Source of the DNA: Labilithrix sp.
GTDB lineage: Bacteria; Myxococcota_A; Polyangia; Polyangiales; Polyangiaceae
DNA length: 64,000 nt
Direction of reading: 5' to 3'
Assembly (NCBI GenBank): GCA_019637155.1
Contig: JAHBWE010000020.1
Location: 62,001 to 126,000 of the forward strand
Below the pieces are notes generated by a model. The model made no database searches. It saw only the letters and a program-made list of their open reading frames with translations, and was not told where the DNA came from. Positions 51,012 through 60,026 of the stretch are shown one piece after another. The first letter of the stretch is position 1, and each line of letters begins with the position of its first letter. The position numbers and the translations under genes were made by a program.

Positions 51012-51398
51012 ATGCCGCCCGGTACTGTGGACAAAGGACTCTGCATCGTACTGACGTTGACGACGGGCGCGGCGCTGTTCGCCGCGGAGGCGTGTAGCAA
51101 CGAGACGGACCGACCGCCGGTGACCGATCAGCTCGGCAACGAGCCGAACCCTGGCGGCAACGCGGGGCAAGGCACCGTCGCCGGTGGCGAGGGCGCGCCC
51201 GGCGGAGGCGACGACACCGGCGGCGCCGGCGGCGGCGCCGCCGACAGCAACCCGAACGGCGCGATCCCTCCCGCCGGCACGACGCCCACACAACCAGGCG
51301 CAGGCACCGGCGCGACGACATCAACCGGCGGCCTCGGCACGACATCAACCGGCGGCCTCGGCACCTCGAGCGGAACCTCGAGCGGAACCTCAGGCTAG
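51012..51398 (+). CDS. Small Gly/Thr-rich lipoprotein
   Basis: 128 residues from ATG 51012 (ATG 51000 also open). The N-terminus has a hydrophobic signal (KGLCIVLTLTTGAALFAAEAC) ending in a possible lipobox AEAC. The rest is low-complexity: Pro/Gly/Asn-rich then Thr/Ser/Gly repeats (TSTGGLGTTSTGGLGTSSGT), with no folded domain. Probably a cell-surface or periplasmic linker-type protein. It could be a fragment of a longer surface gene, since the oriented hairpin element begins right after its stop. Confidence 0.6.
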   Translation: MPPGTVDKGLCIVLTLTTGAALFAAEACSNETDRPPVTDQLGNEPNPGGNAGQGTVAGGEGAPGGGDDTGGAGGGAADSNPNGAIPPAGTTPTQPGAGTGATTSTGGLGTTSTGGLGTSSGTSSGTSG

Positions 51399-51408
51399 TT
51401 TTCTTGTT

Positions 51409-51555
51409 CGAGAGGGCTCTGCCCTCTCGAGCTCTCCCGCCGGGGGTTTCTCTCTCTTGTTCGAGAGGGCTCTGCCCTCTCGAGCTCTCCCGCCGGGGGT
51501 TTCTCCGCGCGCGCGGGGCGCGCGCGTCGACGCCCCCGGACCCCCCGAGAGAGAG
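51409..51555 (+). repeat. Oriented 3' hairpin element, copy with duplicated hairpin unit
   Basis: Begins about ten bases after the stop of the small lipoprotein gene. The unit TTCGAGAGGGC-TCT-GCCCTCTCGA followed by GCTCTCCCGCCGGGGG and TTTC occurs twice with a 53-base period (from about 51402 and 51455), then a CGCGCGCGGGGCGCGCGCG palindrome and CGCCCCCGGACCCCCCGAG. It matches, in the same orientation relative to the upstream gene, the 40487-40574 element. Confidence 0.8.
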
Positions 51556-51626
51556 GGCGAGCCTTCGTCGCCGGCGCCATTGCGTCAGCGACCCCGGCCC
51601 GCGGGCTGCGTTGAAGAGCGTGGCAA

Positions 51627-51850
51627 GCTCGCGACCCCGTCGGGCCTGCATCGGCGAGCAGCGGAGGATGCGCGCGTCTTCGCGCGCGTCCTACGGCTGC
51701 GAGCGGGGTGCAGGGGGCGCAGCCCCCTGCACCGAAGAGCTCGCGACCCCGTCGGGCCTGCATCGGCGAGCAGCGGAGGATGCGCGCGTCTTCGCGCGCG
51801 TCCTACGGCTGCGAGCGGGGTGCAGGGGGCGCAGCCCCCCTGCGTTGAAG
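51627..51850. repeat. Two near-identical 112-base tandem copies
   Basis: Copy 1 begins at 51627 and copy 2 at 51739, both reading GCTCGCGACCCCGTCGGGCC and onward. Each contains the inverted repeats GCGCGCGTCTTCGCGCGCGTC and GCAGGGGGCGCAGCCCCCTGC. Copy 2 is altered only near its end (an extra C). Flanks contain TGCGTTGAAGAGC and TGCGGTGAAGACC, related partial copies. The right end (to about 51862) forms the last codons of the lamin-tail gene on the minus strand. Confidence 0.85.
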
Positions 51851-52975
51851 AGCAGCCCCCTGCGGTGAAGACCGGCGGAGGGTGACGAGCGCGAGGGCGA
51901 GGCCGAAGAGGGCGGTGAAGCCGGTGCTGGAGCCGGTCGGGCCCGAGGTCATCGCGCAGGCGTCGGGGGCGGTGGCGACGAACTGCGGAGGCGGGGCGCC
52001 GGTGCTGGTCGTCGACGCCGCCTTCTTGCTCGGCTTCCGCGTGACGCTGCCGGACGACGTCGCGGAGTCGTCATCGTCGTCTTCCTCTTCGCTCCGGTCG
52101 TCGTCCGTGTCGTCGGGAGCCGAGCCCGCGTCGCTGGGCTTGCTCGCGTCGGCCTTGCCCGCGTCGCGGGGCTTCGGCGTCGAGGCGTCGGGGCGCGAGC
52201 CCGCATCGGGGCGCGGCGCGGCGGCGTCGGCCGAGACCGGCGGAGGGACGCTCGCGTCGACGGAGTCGCAATCGGGCGAGTCGGTGAGGTGCGGCGCGGG
52301 CGGGCCGCTCGTGTCGAAGTCGCTGCTGTTGTCGCCGGTCTCGGCGCAGCCGCCGCCGCGACGGATCGCCGCCTTGTCCGAGCCGAGCGCGCCGGTCGGG
52401 TTGCCTTCGTACTGGTTCGCCGCGCCGTAGCCGACGAAGTCGATGAGCGCGTCGAGCTTCTCCTGCTCGCAGGGCGCGTCGGCCTTGCCGCAGACGAGCG
52501 CGTCGGCCTCGGTCGTCAACGCGACCTTGCCCTTGTCCTTGCCCATCGCGATGACCTCGCCGGGCTGCGACGCGACGTAGTCGGCCTTCGGCAGCGGATC
52601 GCCGACCGGCGTCGCGCTCCCGGGCGCGAGCTGCACGACGTAGTACTTGCCGGGCTTCAGCGTGAAGGCGGGGAGCTTCACGATGTCCTTCGTCGCCGAG
52701 AAGCTCGAGGCGGCCGCCGCGTACTGGAGGACCTTGCCGCCGAGCTCGACGTCGGCCTTGCCCCGGTTGAACAGCTCGACGAAGTCGTGCGTGTAGACCG
52801 CGCCCGCGTTGCCGCCACCGCCATAAACCTGGCTGATCACCAGGTCTTGCGACTGAACGATGTCGCTCGTCGCGCTCTCCGTATCCTCTTCTTCTCCGCT
52901 GCAGCCGACCGCCACCGCGAGGGCGCCGGCGAGGGAGATTCCGAGGAGAAACGTGTTCTTGCGGAGCATGGGCAT
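51803..52975 (-). CDS. Lamin-tail-domain lipoprotein with MYXO-CTERM-like C-terminus
   Basis: 390 residues from ATG 52975 (ATG 52969 also open). The signal peptide ends AVAVGC (lipobox, Cys25). Residues about 40-210 form a lamin-tail domain, typically a surface or matrix-associated module: QVYGGGGNAGAVYTHDFVEL, then FNRGKADVELGGKVLQY, and KLPAFTLKPGKYYVVQL. A Pro/Asp/Ala/Ser-rich linker follows with an acidic run (DDDRSEEEDDDDD). The tail reads DACAMTSGPTGSSTGFTALF plus LGLALALVTLRR, a Cys, hydrophobic helix and Arg pair resembling MYXO-CTERM. About 18 further residues come from repeat DNA. Two membrane anchors at opposite ends is odd. Confidence 0.85.
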   Translation of the reverse strand: MPMLRKNTFLLGISLAGALAVAVGCSGEEEDTESATSDIVQSQDLVISQVYGGGGNAGAVYTHDFVELFNRGKADVELGGKVLQYAAAASSFSATKDIVKLPAFTLKPGKYYVVQLAPGSATPVGDPLPKADYVASQPGEVIAMGKDKGKVALTTEADALVCGKADAPCEQEKLDALIDFVGYGAANQYEGNPTGALGSDKAAIRRGGGCAETGDNSSDFDTSGPPAPHLTDSPDCDSVDASVPPPVSADAAAPRPDAGSRPDASTPKPRDAGKADASKPSDAGSAPDDTDDDRSEEEDDDDDSATSSGSVTRKPSKKAASTTSTGAPPPQFVATAPDACAMTSGPTGSSTGFTALFGLALALVTLRRSSPQGAALQRRGAAPPAPRSQP

Positions 52976-53155
52976 GAGCTCTCGTTTCTGAAAAGTGTCA
53001 CCTACATTAGCCCCTGGGGGTTTACCCGCCAGTCCTATGCGCAAAATTTCACCCAATCGCCGCAATCGAGACGTGGAAGAGAGGCGCACGGAAGTCGCGG
53101 CTGTCACTCGGTAGGTCTCCCTATCCGACACGATGGTTGGTATGAGTTCCAGCCC
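52976..53155. promoter_or_regulatory. Divergent promoter region, lamin-tail protein / ICMT-like protein
   Basis: 180-base gap that is clearly less GC-rich than neighbouring DNA (for example GAAAAGTGTCACCTACATTA and GCAAAATTTCACCC), consistent with promoters for two divergent genes. No consensus pair of -35 and -10 boxes stands out on either strand. Confidence 0.4.
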
Positions 53156-54502
53156 ATGGCGTCGAAGCCCTCCAAGAAAGAAAAGAAGGCGAAAGCCGGA
53201 GAAGGAGAAGAGGAGACGCCCGCGCGCGGTGAGCCGGTCGTGAAGCACGTCGGGGGCGAGGACGTCTCCACACGCCCCACCGAAGCCGATCAGCACGACG
53301 TCGAAAAGAGCGACGACCCGCCCTCGGGCGGGGAGGCGGACGTCCCGTGGGTCCCGCCGGTGAAGAGCACCATCTGGAACCGCGCGATTCAGCGATGGAT
53401 CGCGGTGACGGCCGTCTTCGCGTTCGGCCTCATCATGTGGACGCAGCACCCGTACTTCCGGAACAACGGGCAGTTCTCGCCGTGGCGCACGCTGTTCCCG
53501 CCGTTCTTCTTCCTGTGGCTCGCGCTCGGCGTCCCGTACCTCAAGGTCACGCTGCAGCGCTGGGGCGCGATGCGCTACCTGATGCGCGACGCGCCGCTCC
53601 ACATCCTCCTCCTCACGCGCGCGTTCCAGCGGAAGGAGTTCTGGCGCCGCGTCAAGAACCGCCGCATCAAGACGACGCTCCTCGCGATCGTGGTCAAGGG
53701 CTTCTTCACGCCGCTGATGATCGGCTTCGTGACGGGCCACCTGAACTCGATCTCGCGCGCGTGGCTCACGCACAAGCACCTCCCGACGATGGACTACAAG
53801 GTCCCGCCGGGCTCGAGCTTCCTCACGGTCTTCGATCTCTGGTGGCACAAGGTCGGGATGCGGCTGCCGGAGATGGTGCCGACGCTGAGCGAGCTCTCGG
53901 CGCTCGTGCAGCCGTGGAACTGGTCGCGCGCGGACTTCCAGTGGGGCCTCGGCCTCACGTACGACATCATCTTCGCGGTCGACTGCGGCTGGGCGCTCGT
54001 CGGCTACGGCATGGAGAGCCGCTGGCTCAACAACAAGACGAAGAGCGTCGAGCCGACCGCGTTCGGCTGGCTCGTCTGCATGGCGTGTTACCCGCCGTTC
54101 AACAACGTCCTCGGCACGTACCTCCCGCTCGAGAACGGCGCGCCCGTCATCGTGCACCCCGACTGGCTCCTCGCGCTCCGTGTGTTCACGGTCTTCCTGT
54201 TCGCGATCTACGCCGCCGCCACGGTCGCGTTCGGCCCGCGTTTCTCGAACCTCACGAACCGCGGCATCATCAGCGGCGGCCCGTACCGCTTCGTGCGCCA
54301 CCCCGCCTACCTCTGCAAGTGCACGGCGTGGTGGATGGAGCATCTCCCCACGATGACGATCACGAAGGGCTTCTTCCTCAGCCTCCTGTGCGGCGTCTAT
54401 GCGCTCCGCGCGTGGACGGAGGAGCGGCACCTGAGCGCCGATCCCGACTACCTCGCCTACAAGAAGAAGACCCCGTGGGTCTTGTTCCCTGGCGTGTACT
54501 GA
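53156..54502 (+). CDS. ICMT/PEMT-like membrane methyltransferase
   Basis: 448 residues from ATG 53156. The first 65 residues are charged and low-complexity (Lys/Glu). Then come at least seven hydrophobic helices. The C-terminal 110 residues carry the isoprenylcysteine-carboxyl-methyltransferase signature: ISGGPYRFVRHPAYLCK followed by AWTEERHLSADPDYLAYKKK. This pattern is shared by bacterial phospholipid or prenyl-like membrane methyltransferases that use S-adenosylmethionine. The large helical N-terminal portion (300 residues) is longer than in single-domain ICMT (about 150-290), so it may hold extra domains. The substrate is unknown. Confidence 0.85.
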   Translation: MASKPSKKEKKAKAGEGEEETPARGEPVVKHVGGEDVSTRPTEADQHDVEKSDDPPSGGEADVPWVPPVKSTIWNRAIQRWIAVTAVFAFGLIMWTQHPYFRNNGQFSPWRTLFPPFFFLWLALGVPYLKVTLQRWGAMRYLMRDAPLHILLLTRAFQRKEFWRRVKNRRIKTTLLAIVVKGFFTPLMIGFVTGHLNSISRAWLTHKHLPTMDYKVPPGSSFLTVFDLWWHKVGMRLPEMVPTLSELSALVQPWNWSRADFQWGLGLTYDIIFAVDCGWALVGYGMESRWLNNKTKSVEPTAFGWLVCMACYPPFNNVLGTYLPLENGAPVIVHPDWLLALRVFTVFLFAIYAAATVAFGPRFSNLTNRGIISGGPYRFVRHPAYLCKCTAWWMEHLPTMTITKGFFLSLLCGVYALRAWTEERHLSADPDYLAYKKKTPWVLFPGVY

Positions 54503-54524
54503 TCGCGCGACCTACGCTCACGGG

Positions 54525-55205
54525 ATGACCACCCGTCCGGAGCCGCTCCAGTTCACCGAAGCCGCGACCGATCCGAAGAGCGTCGGCAACGCGCTCCGGG
54601 CCGTCATCGCGGGCAGCGCCGCGACGAAGGTCATCGCCGCGTCGGTGTCGCTCTTCGAGGCCGGCGGCAAGCTCGTCCTCGACGAGGGCTCGCGCACCGC
54701 GCTCCGCAGCGCGGCGGAGCGCGGCGCGGAGAAGGCGCTCGCGCTCGCGGCGGGCCCGCTCCTCGGCCCGGCGACGATGCTCGCGAAGCGTCCGGCCACG
54801 CTCCTCGCGGAGGGCGCGAAGGCCACGAAGCAGATCGCCCCCGTCGCGGCGAAGGCGGCGAGCCGCGAGATCTTGAAGGGCGCCGGCCGCGCGGCGGGCA
54901 TCGGCTTCGTCATCGACGGCGCGGTCGCGGGCGTCGAAGCCGCCGCCGCGCTGCGCACGGGCACGATGGACCGCAAGAAGGCGGCGACCTACGTCGCGAA
55001 GGAGGCCACGACCGGCGCGATCGCGACCGGCACCGGCATGCTCCTCGGCGCCGGCCTCGTCGCCGTGACGGGCGGCGTCGCCGCCCCCGTCGTCTTCGCG
55101 GTAGGCGCCCTCGGCTCCATCGGCACGAAGCGCCTCCTCCGCAAGCTCACCCAACGCCCCGAGCAAGTCGCGGTGCGCGAGATCGAAGCCCCAACCCCCG
55201 CGTGA
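54525..55205 (+). CDS. Hypothetical Ala/Gly-rich membrane-associated protein
   Basis: 226 residues. Ala/Gly-rich hydrophobic stretches: residues about 75-90, 130-150 (AAGIGFVIDGAVAGVEAAAA) and 165-205 (TTGAIATGTGMLLGAGLVAV, then TGGVAAPVVFAVGALGSIGT), resembling glycine-zipper segments. No signal peptide. No family recognised. It lies 22 bases downstream of the ICMT-like gene and may share its transcript. Its stop is 68 bases before the antitoxin-like gene. Confidence 0.65.
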   Translation: MTTRPEPLQFTEAATDPKSVGNALRAVIAGSAATKVIAASVSLFEAGGKLVLDEGSRTALRSAAERGAEKALALAAGPLLGPATMLAKRPATLLAEGAKATKQIAPVAAKAASREILKGAGRAAGIGFVIDGAVAGVEAAAALRTGTMDRKKAATYVAKEATTGAIATGTGMLLGAGLVAVTGGVAAPVVFAVGALGSIGTKRLLRKLTQRPEQVAVREIEAPTPA

Positions 55206-55273
55206 CGAGCGCCCGAACGAGCACGACACGACCGAAGTGGCTCCACGCTCGGCTCGGGACTACGCTTCATCTC

Positions 55274-55462
55274 GTGAACGCGCGCACACGCCAGGTCCTC
55301 GAACAAGCCCTCGAGCTGACGACCGAAGAGCGAGCGCTCATCGAGACGGCGCTCGACAAAGAGCTCGAGCAACGGATCGACGATGTCGTCGAGGGCCGCG
55401 TCGAGACACGCGACGTCGACGATGTGGATGCAGAGCTCCGCACCCGCTACCCGCGTCGATGA
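55274..55462 (+). CDS. Antitoxin-like protein (addiction-module component), short
   Basis: 62 residues from GTG 55274; a longer GTG start (55202) overlaps the previous gene. The text NARTRQVLEQALELTTEERA at the start and a tail VEGRVETRDVDDVDAELRTRY resemble the addiction-module component family (PF09720-like, usually about 75 residues). Compared with that family the middle, normally an Asp/Glu-rich helical stretch, appears about 10-15 residues short. It is followed at once by a damaged RelE/ParE-like toxin frame (ATG overlapping the stop codon). This supports a decayed toxin-antitoxin pair. Confidence 0.65.
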   Translation: MNARTRQVLEQALELTTEERALIETALDKELEQRIDDVVEGRVETRDVDDVDAELRTRYPRR

Positions 55463-55644
55463 CGTCAGCGAAGCCGTGCGGATGCACCCACAAGCCGAGC
55501 GCGAGCTCGATCGGGCCGCGGGCCGATACGACAAGCAGCGCGCCGGTCTTCGCCGAGCTGGAAGATCGCTTCCTCGTCGTCGCGGTCGCGCACCTCCGCC
55601 GGCATCCCACCTATTGGCGCCGTCGGCTCGCCTCGGTGCCGTAG
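55459..55644 (+). pseudogene. Frameshifted and internally deleted RelE/ParE-type toxin
   Basis: Two pieces of the toxin family appear in different frames. An N-terminal piece, from about 55476, reads MHPQAERELDRAAGRYDKQR, typical of the ParE start. A C-terminal piece, to the stop at 55644, reads EDRFLVVAVAHLRRHPTYWR, typical of the family end. In an intact toxin they would be separated by about 45 residues of helix and strand; here they meet within a few codons and shift frame. ATG 55459 overlaps the antitoxin stop as expected for the original operon. Probably non-functional; strain or read error can be excluded only by resequencing. Confidence 0.75.
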
Positions 55645-55695
55645 CGAAGGCGAAAGATCGGGGGATACGCGAACCACCGTCGTAGAGTGAGCCCG

Positions 55696-57084
55696 ATGAG
55701 CGCGCATACGATCGACAACCCATTCAGTGGCGACGTCGCCGTCCGCATCGAGACGACCGACGGGGCGGCGCTCGGGCAGGTGCTCGACCGCGCGAAGGTG
55801 GCGGCGAAGGCGATCGGCGCGATGTCGATCGAGGAGCGGGTCGCGCTGTGCGACCGGGCGCTCGCCAAGCTCGAGGCGCGGGCGGAGGAGATCGCCGCGG
55901 ACGTCACGCGGCAGATGGGCAAGCCGCTCGCCCAGGCGCGCGGCGAGATCCGCGGCACCGCCGAGCGCTGGCGCCACATGCAGGCGATCGCGCGAGAGTG
56001 CCTCGCCGACGTCGTGCTCGAGCCGAAGGACAACTTCGAGCGCCGCATCGTCAAGGCGCCCCTCGGCGTCGTGCTCGACCTGCCGGCGTGGAACTACCCG
56101 CTCCTCACCGCCGTCAACGCGATCGTCCCCGCCGTGCTCGCCGGCAACGCCGTCGTCGTGAAGCACTCGCCGCGCACGCCGCTTTGCGCGACGCACTTCG
56201 CGCGCGCGTTCGAAGAGGCCGGCGCGCCCGCCGGCGCGGTGAGCGCGATCTTCCTCGACTACGAGGCGACCGAGCGCCTCGTCGGCGACGAGCGGATCGA
56301 CGGCGTTCTCTTCACCGGCTCCGTCCTCGGCGGGCACAAGATCCAAGCCGCCGCGAAGGACCGCTTCGTCCCCGTCGGCCTCGAGCTCGGCGGCAATGAT
56401 CCCGCGTACGCGGCGGAGGACTGCGACCTCGAGAAGACGGTCGAGAACGTCGTCGACGGCGCGATCTACAACGCGGGTCAGAGCTGCTGCGCGGTCGAGC
56501 GCGTCTACGTGCACAAGAACGTCTACGACCGCTTCGTCGCCGCGGCGGAGCCGCTCGTGCGCGCGTACGTCATCGGCGATCCGCTCGACGAGAAGACCAC
56601 CCTCGGTCCGGTCGCGCAGCCGTGGCATCCGAAGGAGCTCGAGGCGTTCGTGGCGAACGCGGTCGCGAAGGGCGCGAAGCTCGTCGCCGGCAGCGGCAAG
56701 CCGGTGCAGGTGAACGGCAAGGGCCGCTTCTTCGAAGCGACGATGCTCACCGGCGTCCCGCAAGACGCCGACCTCATGACGAAGGAGTCGTTCGGACCGA
56801 TCCTCGCGATCGCGCCGGTCGACAGCGACGAAGACGCGCTCGCGAGGATGAACGCCTCGCGCCTCGGGCTCACCGCGAGCGTCTGGACGAAGGACAAGGA
56901 GCGCGCGGCGCGCATGGCGCGCGACCTCGAGTTCGGCACCGTCTACATGAACCGCTGCGACGCGCTCGACCCCGCGCTCCCGTGGACCGGCTGGAAGGAC
57001 AGCGGCCGCGGCGCCACCCTCAGCCGCCTCGGCTTCGACGGCCTCACGCGCCCAAAGGCGATCCACTTCCGCCTCGCGCTCTGA
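55696..57084 (+). CDS. Aldehyde dehydrogenase (NAD(P)+)
   Basis: 462 residues from ATG 55696; GTG 55687 is in frame upstream. Aldehyde oxidation to acid via a Cys thioester. Motifs: PAWNYPLL with Asn133, VVVKHSPRTP, FTGSVLGGHKI, general-base Glu231 in LELGGNDPAYA, and catalytic Cys264 in GQSCCAVERVYVH, followed by ESFGPILAI and the C-terminal segment GWKDSGRG. The sequence resembles succinate-semialdehyde or gamma-aminobutyraldehyde-type dehydrogenases but the substrate cannot be fixed. It lies just after the toxin remnant, 51 bases downstream of the C-terminal toxin frame. Confidence 0.93.
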   Translation: MSAHTIDNPFSGDVAVRIETTDGAALGQVLDRAKVAAKAIGAMSIEERVALCDRALAKLEARAEEIAADVTRQMGKPLAQARGEIRGTAERWRHMQAIARECLADVVLEPKDNFERRIVKAPLGVVLDLPAWNYPLLTAVNAIVPAVLAGNAVVVKHSPRTPLCATHFARAFEEAGAPAGAVSAIFLDYEATERLVGDERIDGVLFTGSVLGGHKIQAAAKDRFVPVGLELGGNDPAYAAEDCDLEKTVENVVDGAIYNAGQSCCAVERVYVHKNVYDRFVAAAEPLVRAYVIGDPLDEKTTLGPVAQPWHPKELEAFVANAVAKGAKLVAGSGKPVQVNGKGRFFEATMLTGVPQDADLMTKESFGPILAIAPVDSDEDALARMNASRLGLTASVWTKDKERAARMARDLEFGTVYMNRCDALDPALPWTGWKDSGRGATLSRLGFDGLTRPKAIHFRLAL

Positions 57085-57105
57085 CGCGCGCGCGCCGACG
57101 CAACG

Positions 57106-57612
57106 TCAATACTGCGTGGTGAACACGTCGTAGTGTGGCGTCTTCGGCCAGGTCAGCGCGCGGATGGCGTCCTCGATGCACGCCGTGACGGCGGGGGACT
57201 TCGGGTGCGTGTCGACGCCGACGCCGAACGCGTGGCCGTCGTGGACGACGAGCCTGACCCGCACCTGCGTCGCGTGCGGCGCGCCGCAGTCGCCGACGAA
57301 CTTCGCGCCGCGCAACGGCTCGGAGAGCTCACGATCGCTCATCTTCGGCCCCGCGTCGACCGGAGGCTGCGCCTTCGCGATCGCGAGCGCCTCGTCGTAG
57401 CTCAGCGGCCGATCCGGGATCGCGGGCGGCGCCGGCGCGGCATCGACCTCGACCTCGCGCGGCGGCGCCCACCCCGCCGGCATCGGCGGCACCTCGAGCG
57501 CCCCCGCCACCGGCGGCTTCGCCTCGGGCGAGCACGCGACGACGACAGAAACCCACGCGACGACGAGACCCCACGCGACGACGACGCTCCGCGCGTTCAC
57601 GCGGCCCAGCAT
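57106..57612 (-). CDS. Lipoprotein of unknown function
   Basis: 168 residues from ATG 57612. An ATG at 57633 is in frame but would overlap the divergent start codon, so it is less likely. A signal peptide of about 27 residues (VVVAWGLVVAWVSVVVACSP) ends in lipobox VVAC, followed by a Pro/Ala linker. The C-terminal 70 residues form a small domain with Cys115-like and Cys-Ile-Glu patterns (FVGDCGAPHATQV; TACIEDAIRALTWPKTPHYD), resembling C-terminal domains found in other myxobacterial lipoproteins (AgmX/PglI-type), a weak resemblance. It ends 21 bases from the convergent aldehyde dehydrogenase stop. Confidence 0.7.
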   Translation of the reverse strand: MLGRVNARSVVVAWGLVVAWVSVVVACSPEAKPPVAGALEVPPMPAGWAPPREVEVDAAPAPPAIPDRPLSYDEALAIAKAQPPVDAGPKMSDRELSEPLRGAKFVGDCGAPHATQVRVRLVVHDGHAFGVGVDTHPKSPAVTACIEDAIRALTWPKTPHYDVFTTQY

Positions 57613-57631
57613 ACGAGCGTATGCTCCGCGC

Positions 57632-58327
57632 ATGACGACCTACTGGATCGTGCCTGGGGACGCGGGGGACGCTGGCTGGGAGCACGGGCTGCCGCCGTCG
57701 GTGAGCGCGGCGGCGTGGCCGCGGCATACGTACAACGGCATGCCGCTCGTGCACGGCTTCACGCTGCGCCTTCCCCCCGAGTACCGCGTCCGCGGCGCCG
57801 AGCGCGTCGGGCTCAGCTACTTCCACCCCGGCGACAGCGAGTCGTACTCCGTGAAGGAGCCGCTGGGCGAGCGCGTCCGCGCCGTGCTCGGAGCAGCCCC
57901 GCTCGAGCGCGCCGAGAACGACGACCCGTTCTTCCGCGCGCTCGCGCAGTACGCGCGGCATCGCCCCGACAACGTCCAGTGGTTCGAGGACATCCTCGGG
58001 CACACGCACGCGATCGTCTGGCATACCGAGGCCGAGCTGAACGGCCCACCCGGCGAGCGACCGAGCGAGCCGCTCCCGCAGGGCCTCGAACCGAAGACGA
58101 TGCTCCTCGACGCCGACGTGCCCCCGCCGAAGAAGCTCACCTTCGCGCCGGCCGAGCCGGAGAGCCCCCACATCCAGCTCGGGCACCCGCTCCACTGGAT
58201 CCAGGCCGAGGTCGACGGCTTCGGCGACATCGTGATGGAGATGGAAGACGGCGTCGGCCGCGCGAACTACGGCTCCGGCAACTGCCAGGTCGACCTCGCG
58301 AACGGCCTCCTCGACTGGGCCTGCTGA
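57632..58327 (+). CDS. Hypothetical soluble protein
   Basis: 231 residues, no signal peptide or membrane segment. Text shows TTYWIVPGDAGDAGWEHGLP at the start, an acidic/aromatic middle (FRALAQYARHRPDNVQWFED) and a C-terminus with HIQLGHPLHWIQAEVDGF and NYGSGNCQVDLANGLLDWAC. The ending is faintly like DUF1963 (YwqG) proteins but not enough to assign. The start overlaps the longer (rejected) start of the divergent lipoprotein. It ends 7 bases from the convergent YkgJ-type gene. Confidence 0.65.
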   Translation: MTTYWIVPGDAGDAGWEHGLPPSVSAAAWPRHTYNGMPLVHGFTLRLPPEYRVRGAERVGLSYFHPGDSESYSVKEPLGERVRAVLGAAPLERAENDDPFFRALAQYARHRPDNVQWFEDILGHTHAIVWHTEAELNGPPGERPSEPLPQGLEPKTMLLDADVPPPKKLTFAPAEPESPHIQLGHPLHWIQAEVDGFGDIVMEMEDGVGRANYGSGNCQVDLANGLLDWAC

Positions 58328-58334
58328 CGCGGCC

Positions 58335-58859
58335 CTACTCCACGACCGGGAGCCGGCGCTTCGAAGCCGCGCTCGAAGCGGCCGCGAAGAGGCTCCGCAG
58401 CGCCACGCGTTCGCCGTTCGCCTGCGCGCGCGCGAGGCGCTCCTCGAACGGACCGATCGACCAGCAGTCGTCCGCCGCGAGCTCCTCGAGCGGAGGGCCG
58501 GCCGCGTTCTTCGGACAGATGTCGCGCGCCTCGTAGACCTCGCCGCTGTCCTCGTCCTCCTCGATCCATCGGAGCGGCAAGCCCTGCGTGCGGCAGACGT
58601 ACGGGCGATGGGCGTAGACCCGGCAGCGGCCGGCGCGATCGAGGAACGCGCACGCGCCCTCGGGATGCGGCTCCTCGCTCGCGAGCAGCTCCGCGTGATG
58701 GCGCGCGATGTTCGCGGCCTCGAGCGCGAACACGGTGAGCCCGTCCGTGCAGCAGTCGCTGCAGCCCTCACCGCACGTCAGGCGCGCGCGGTTCGCGAGT
58801 AGGACCGGCGCCGCGACCTCGTCCACCGCGGCATGGAGCTTCTCGATCCAGGCGCTCAC
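58335..58859 (-). CDS. YkgJ-family cysteine-cluster protein
   Basis: 174 residues from GTG 58859. Cys residues cluster as in the YkgJ (UPF0153) family: LTCGEGCSDCCTD near residues 29-37, FLDRAGRCRVYAHRPYVCR and DICPKN, which are thought to bind zinc or iron. The second block YxxRPxxCR is the best family marker. The C-terminal 60 residues are helical and Arg/Ala-rich. Role unknown; some members occur with chelatase or protein-lysine-methylation genes, but there is no such neighbour here. It diverges from the next kinase gene across 78 bases. Confidence 0.88.
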   Translation of the reverse strand: MSAWIEKLHAAVDEVAAPVLLANRARLTCGEGCSDCCTDGLTVFALEAANIARHHAELLASEEPHPEGACAFLDRAGRCRVYAHRPYVCRTQGLPLRWIEEDEDSGEVYEARDICPKNAAGPPLEELAADDCWSIGPFEERLARAQANGERVALRSLFAAASSAASKRRLPVVE

Positions 58860-58937
58860 CGCGCTCTCGTAGCGCGCCGGCCGACCACCTGTCGAGGCAG
58901 GCGCCGCGCCGATGATGTAGGCTGTCCCGCGGCAGCG

Positions 58938-60017
<1,080 letters not shown>

Positions 60018-60026
60018 AGTGATACC

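Noticed and set aside
51627..51850. CRISPR-like array
   Set aside because: Only two direct copies of 112 bases, back to back with no spacers, and no cas genes.
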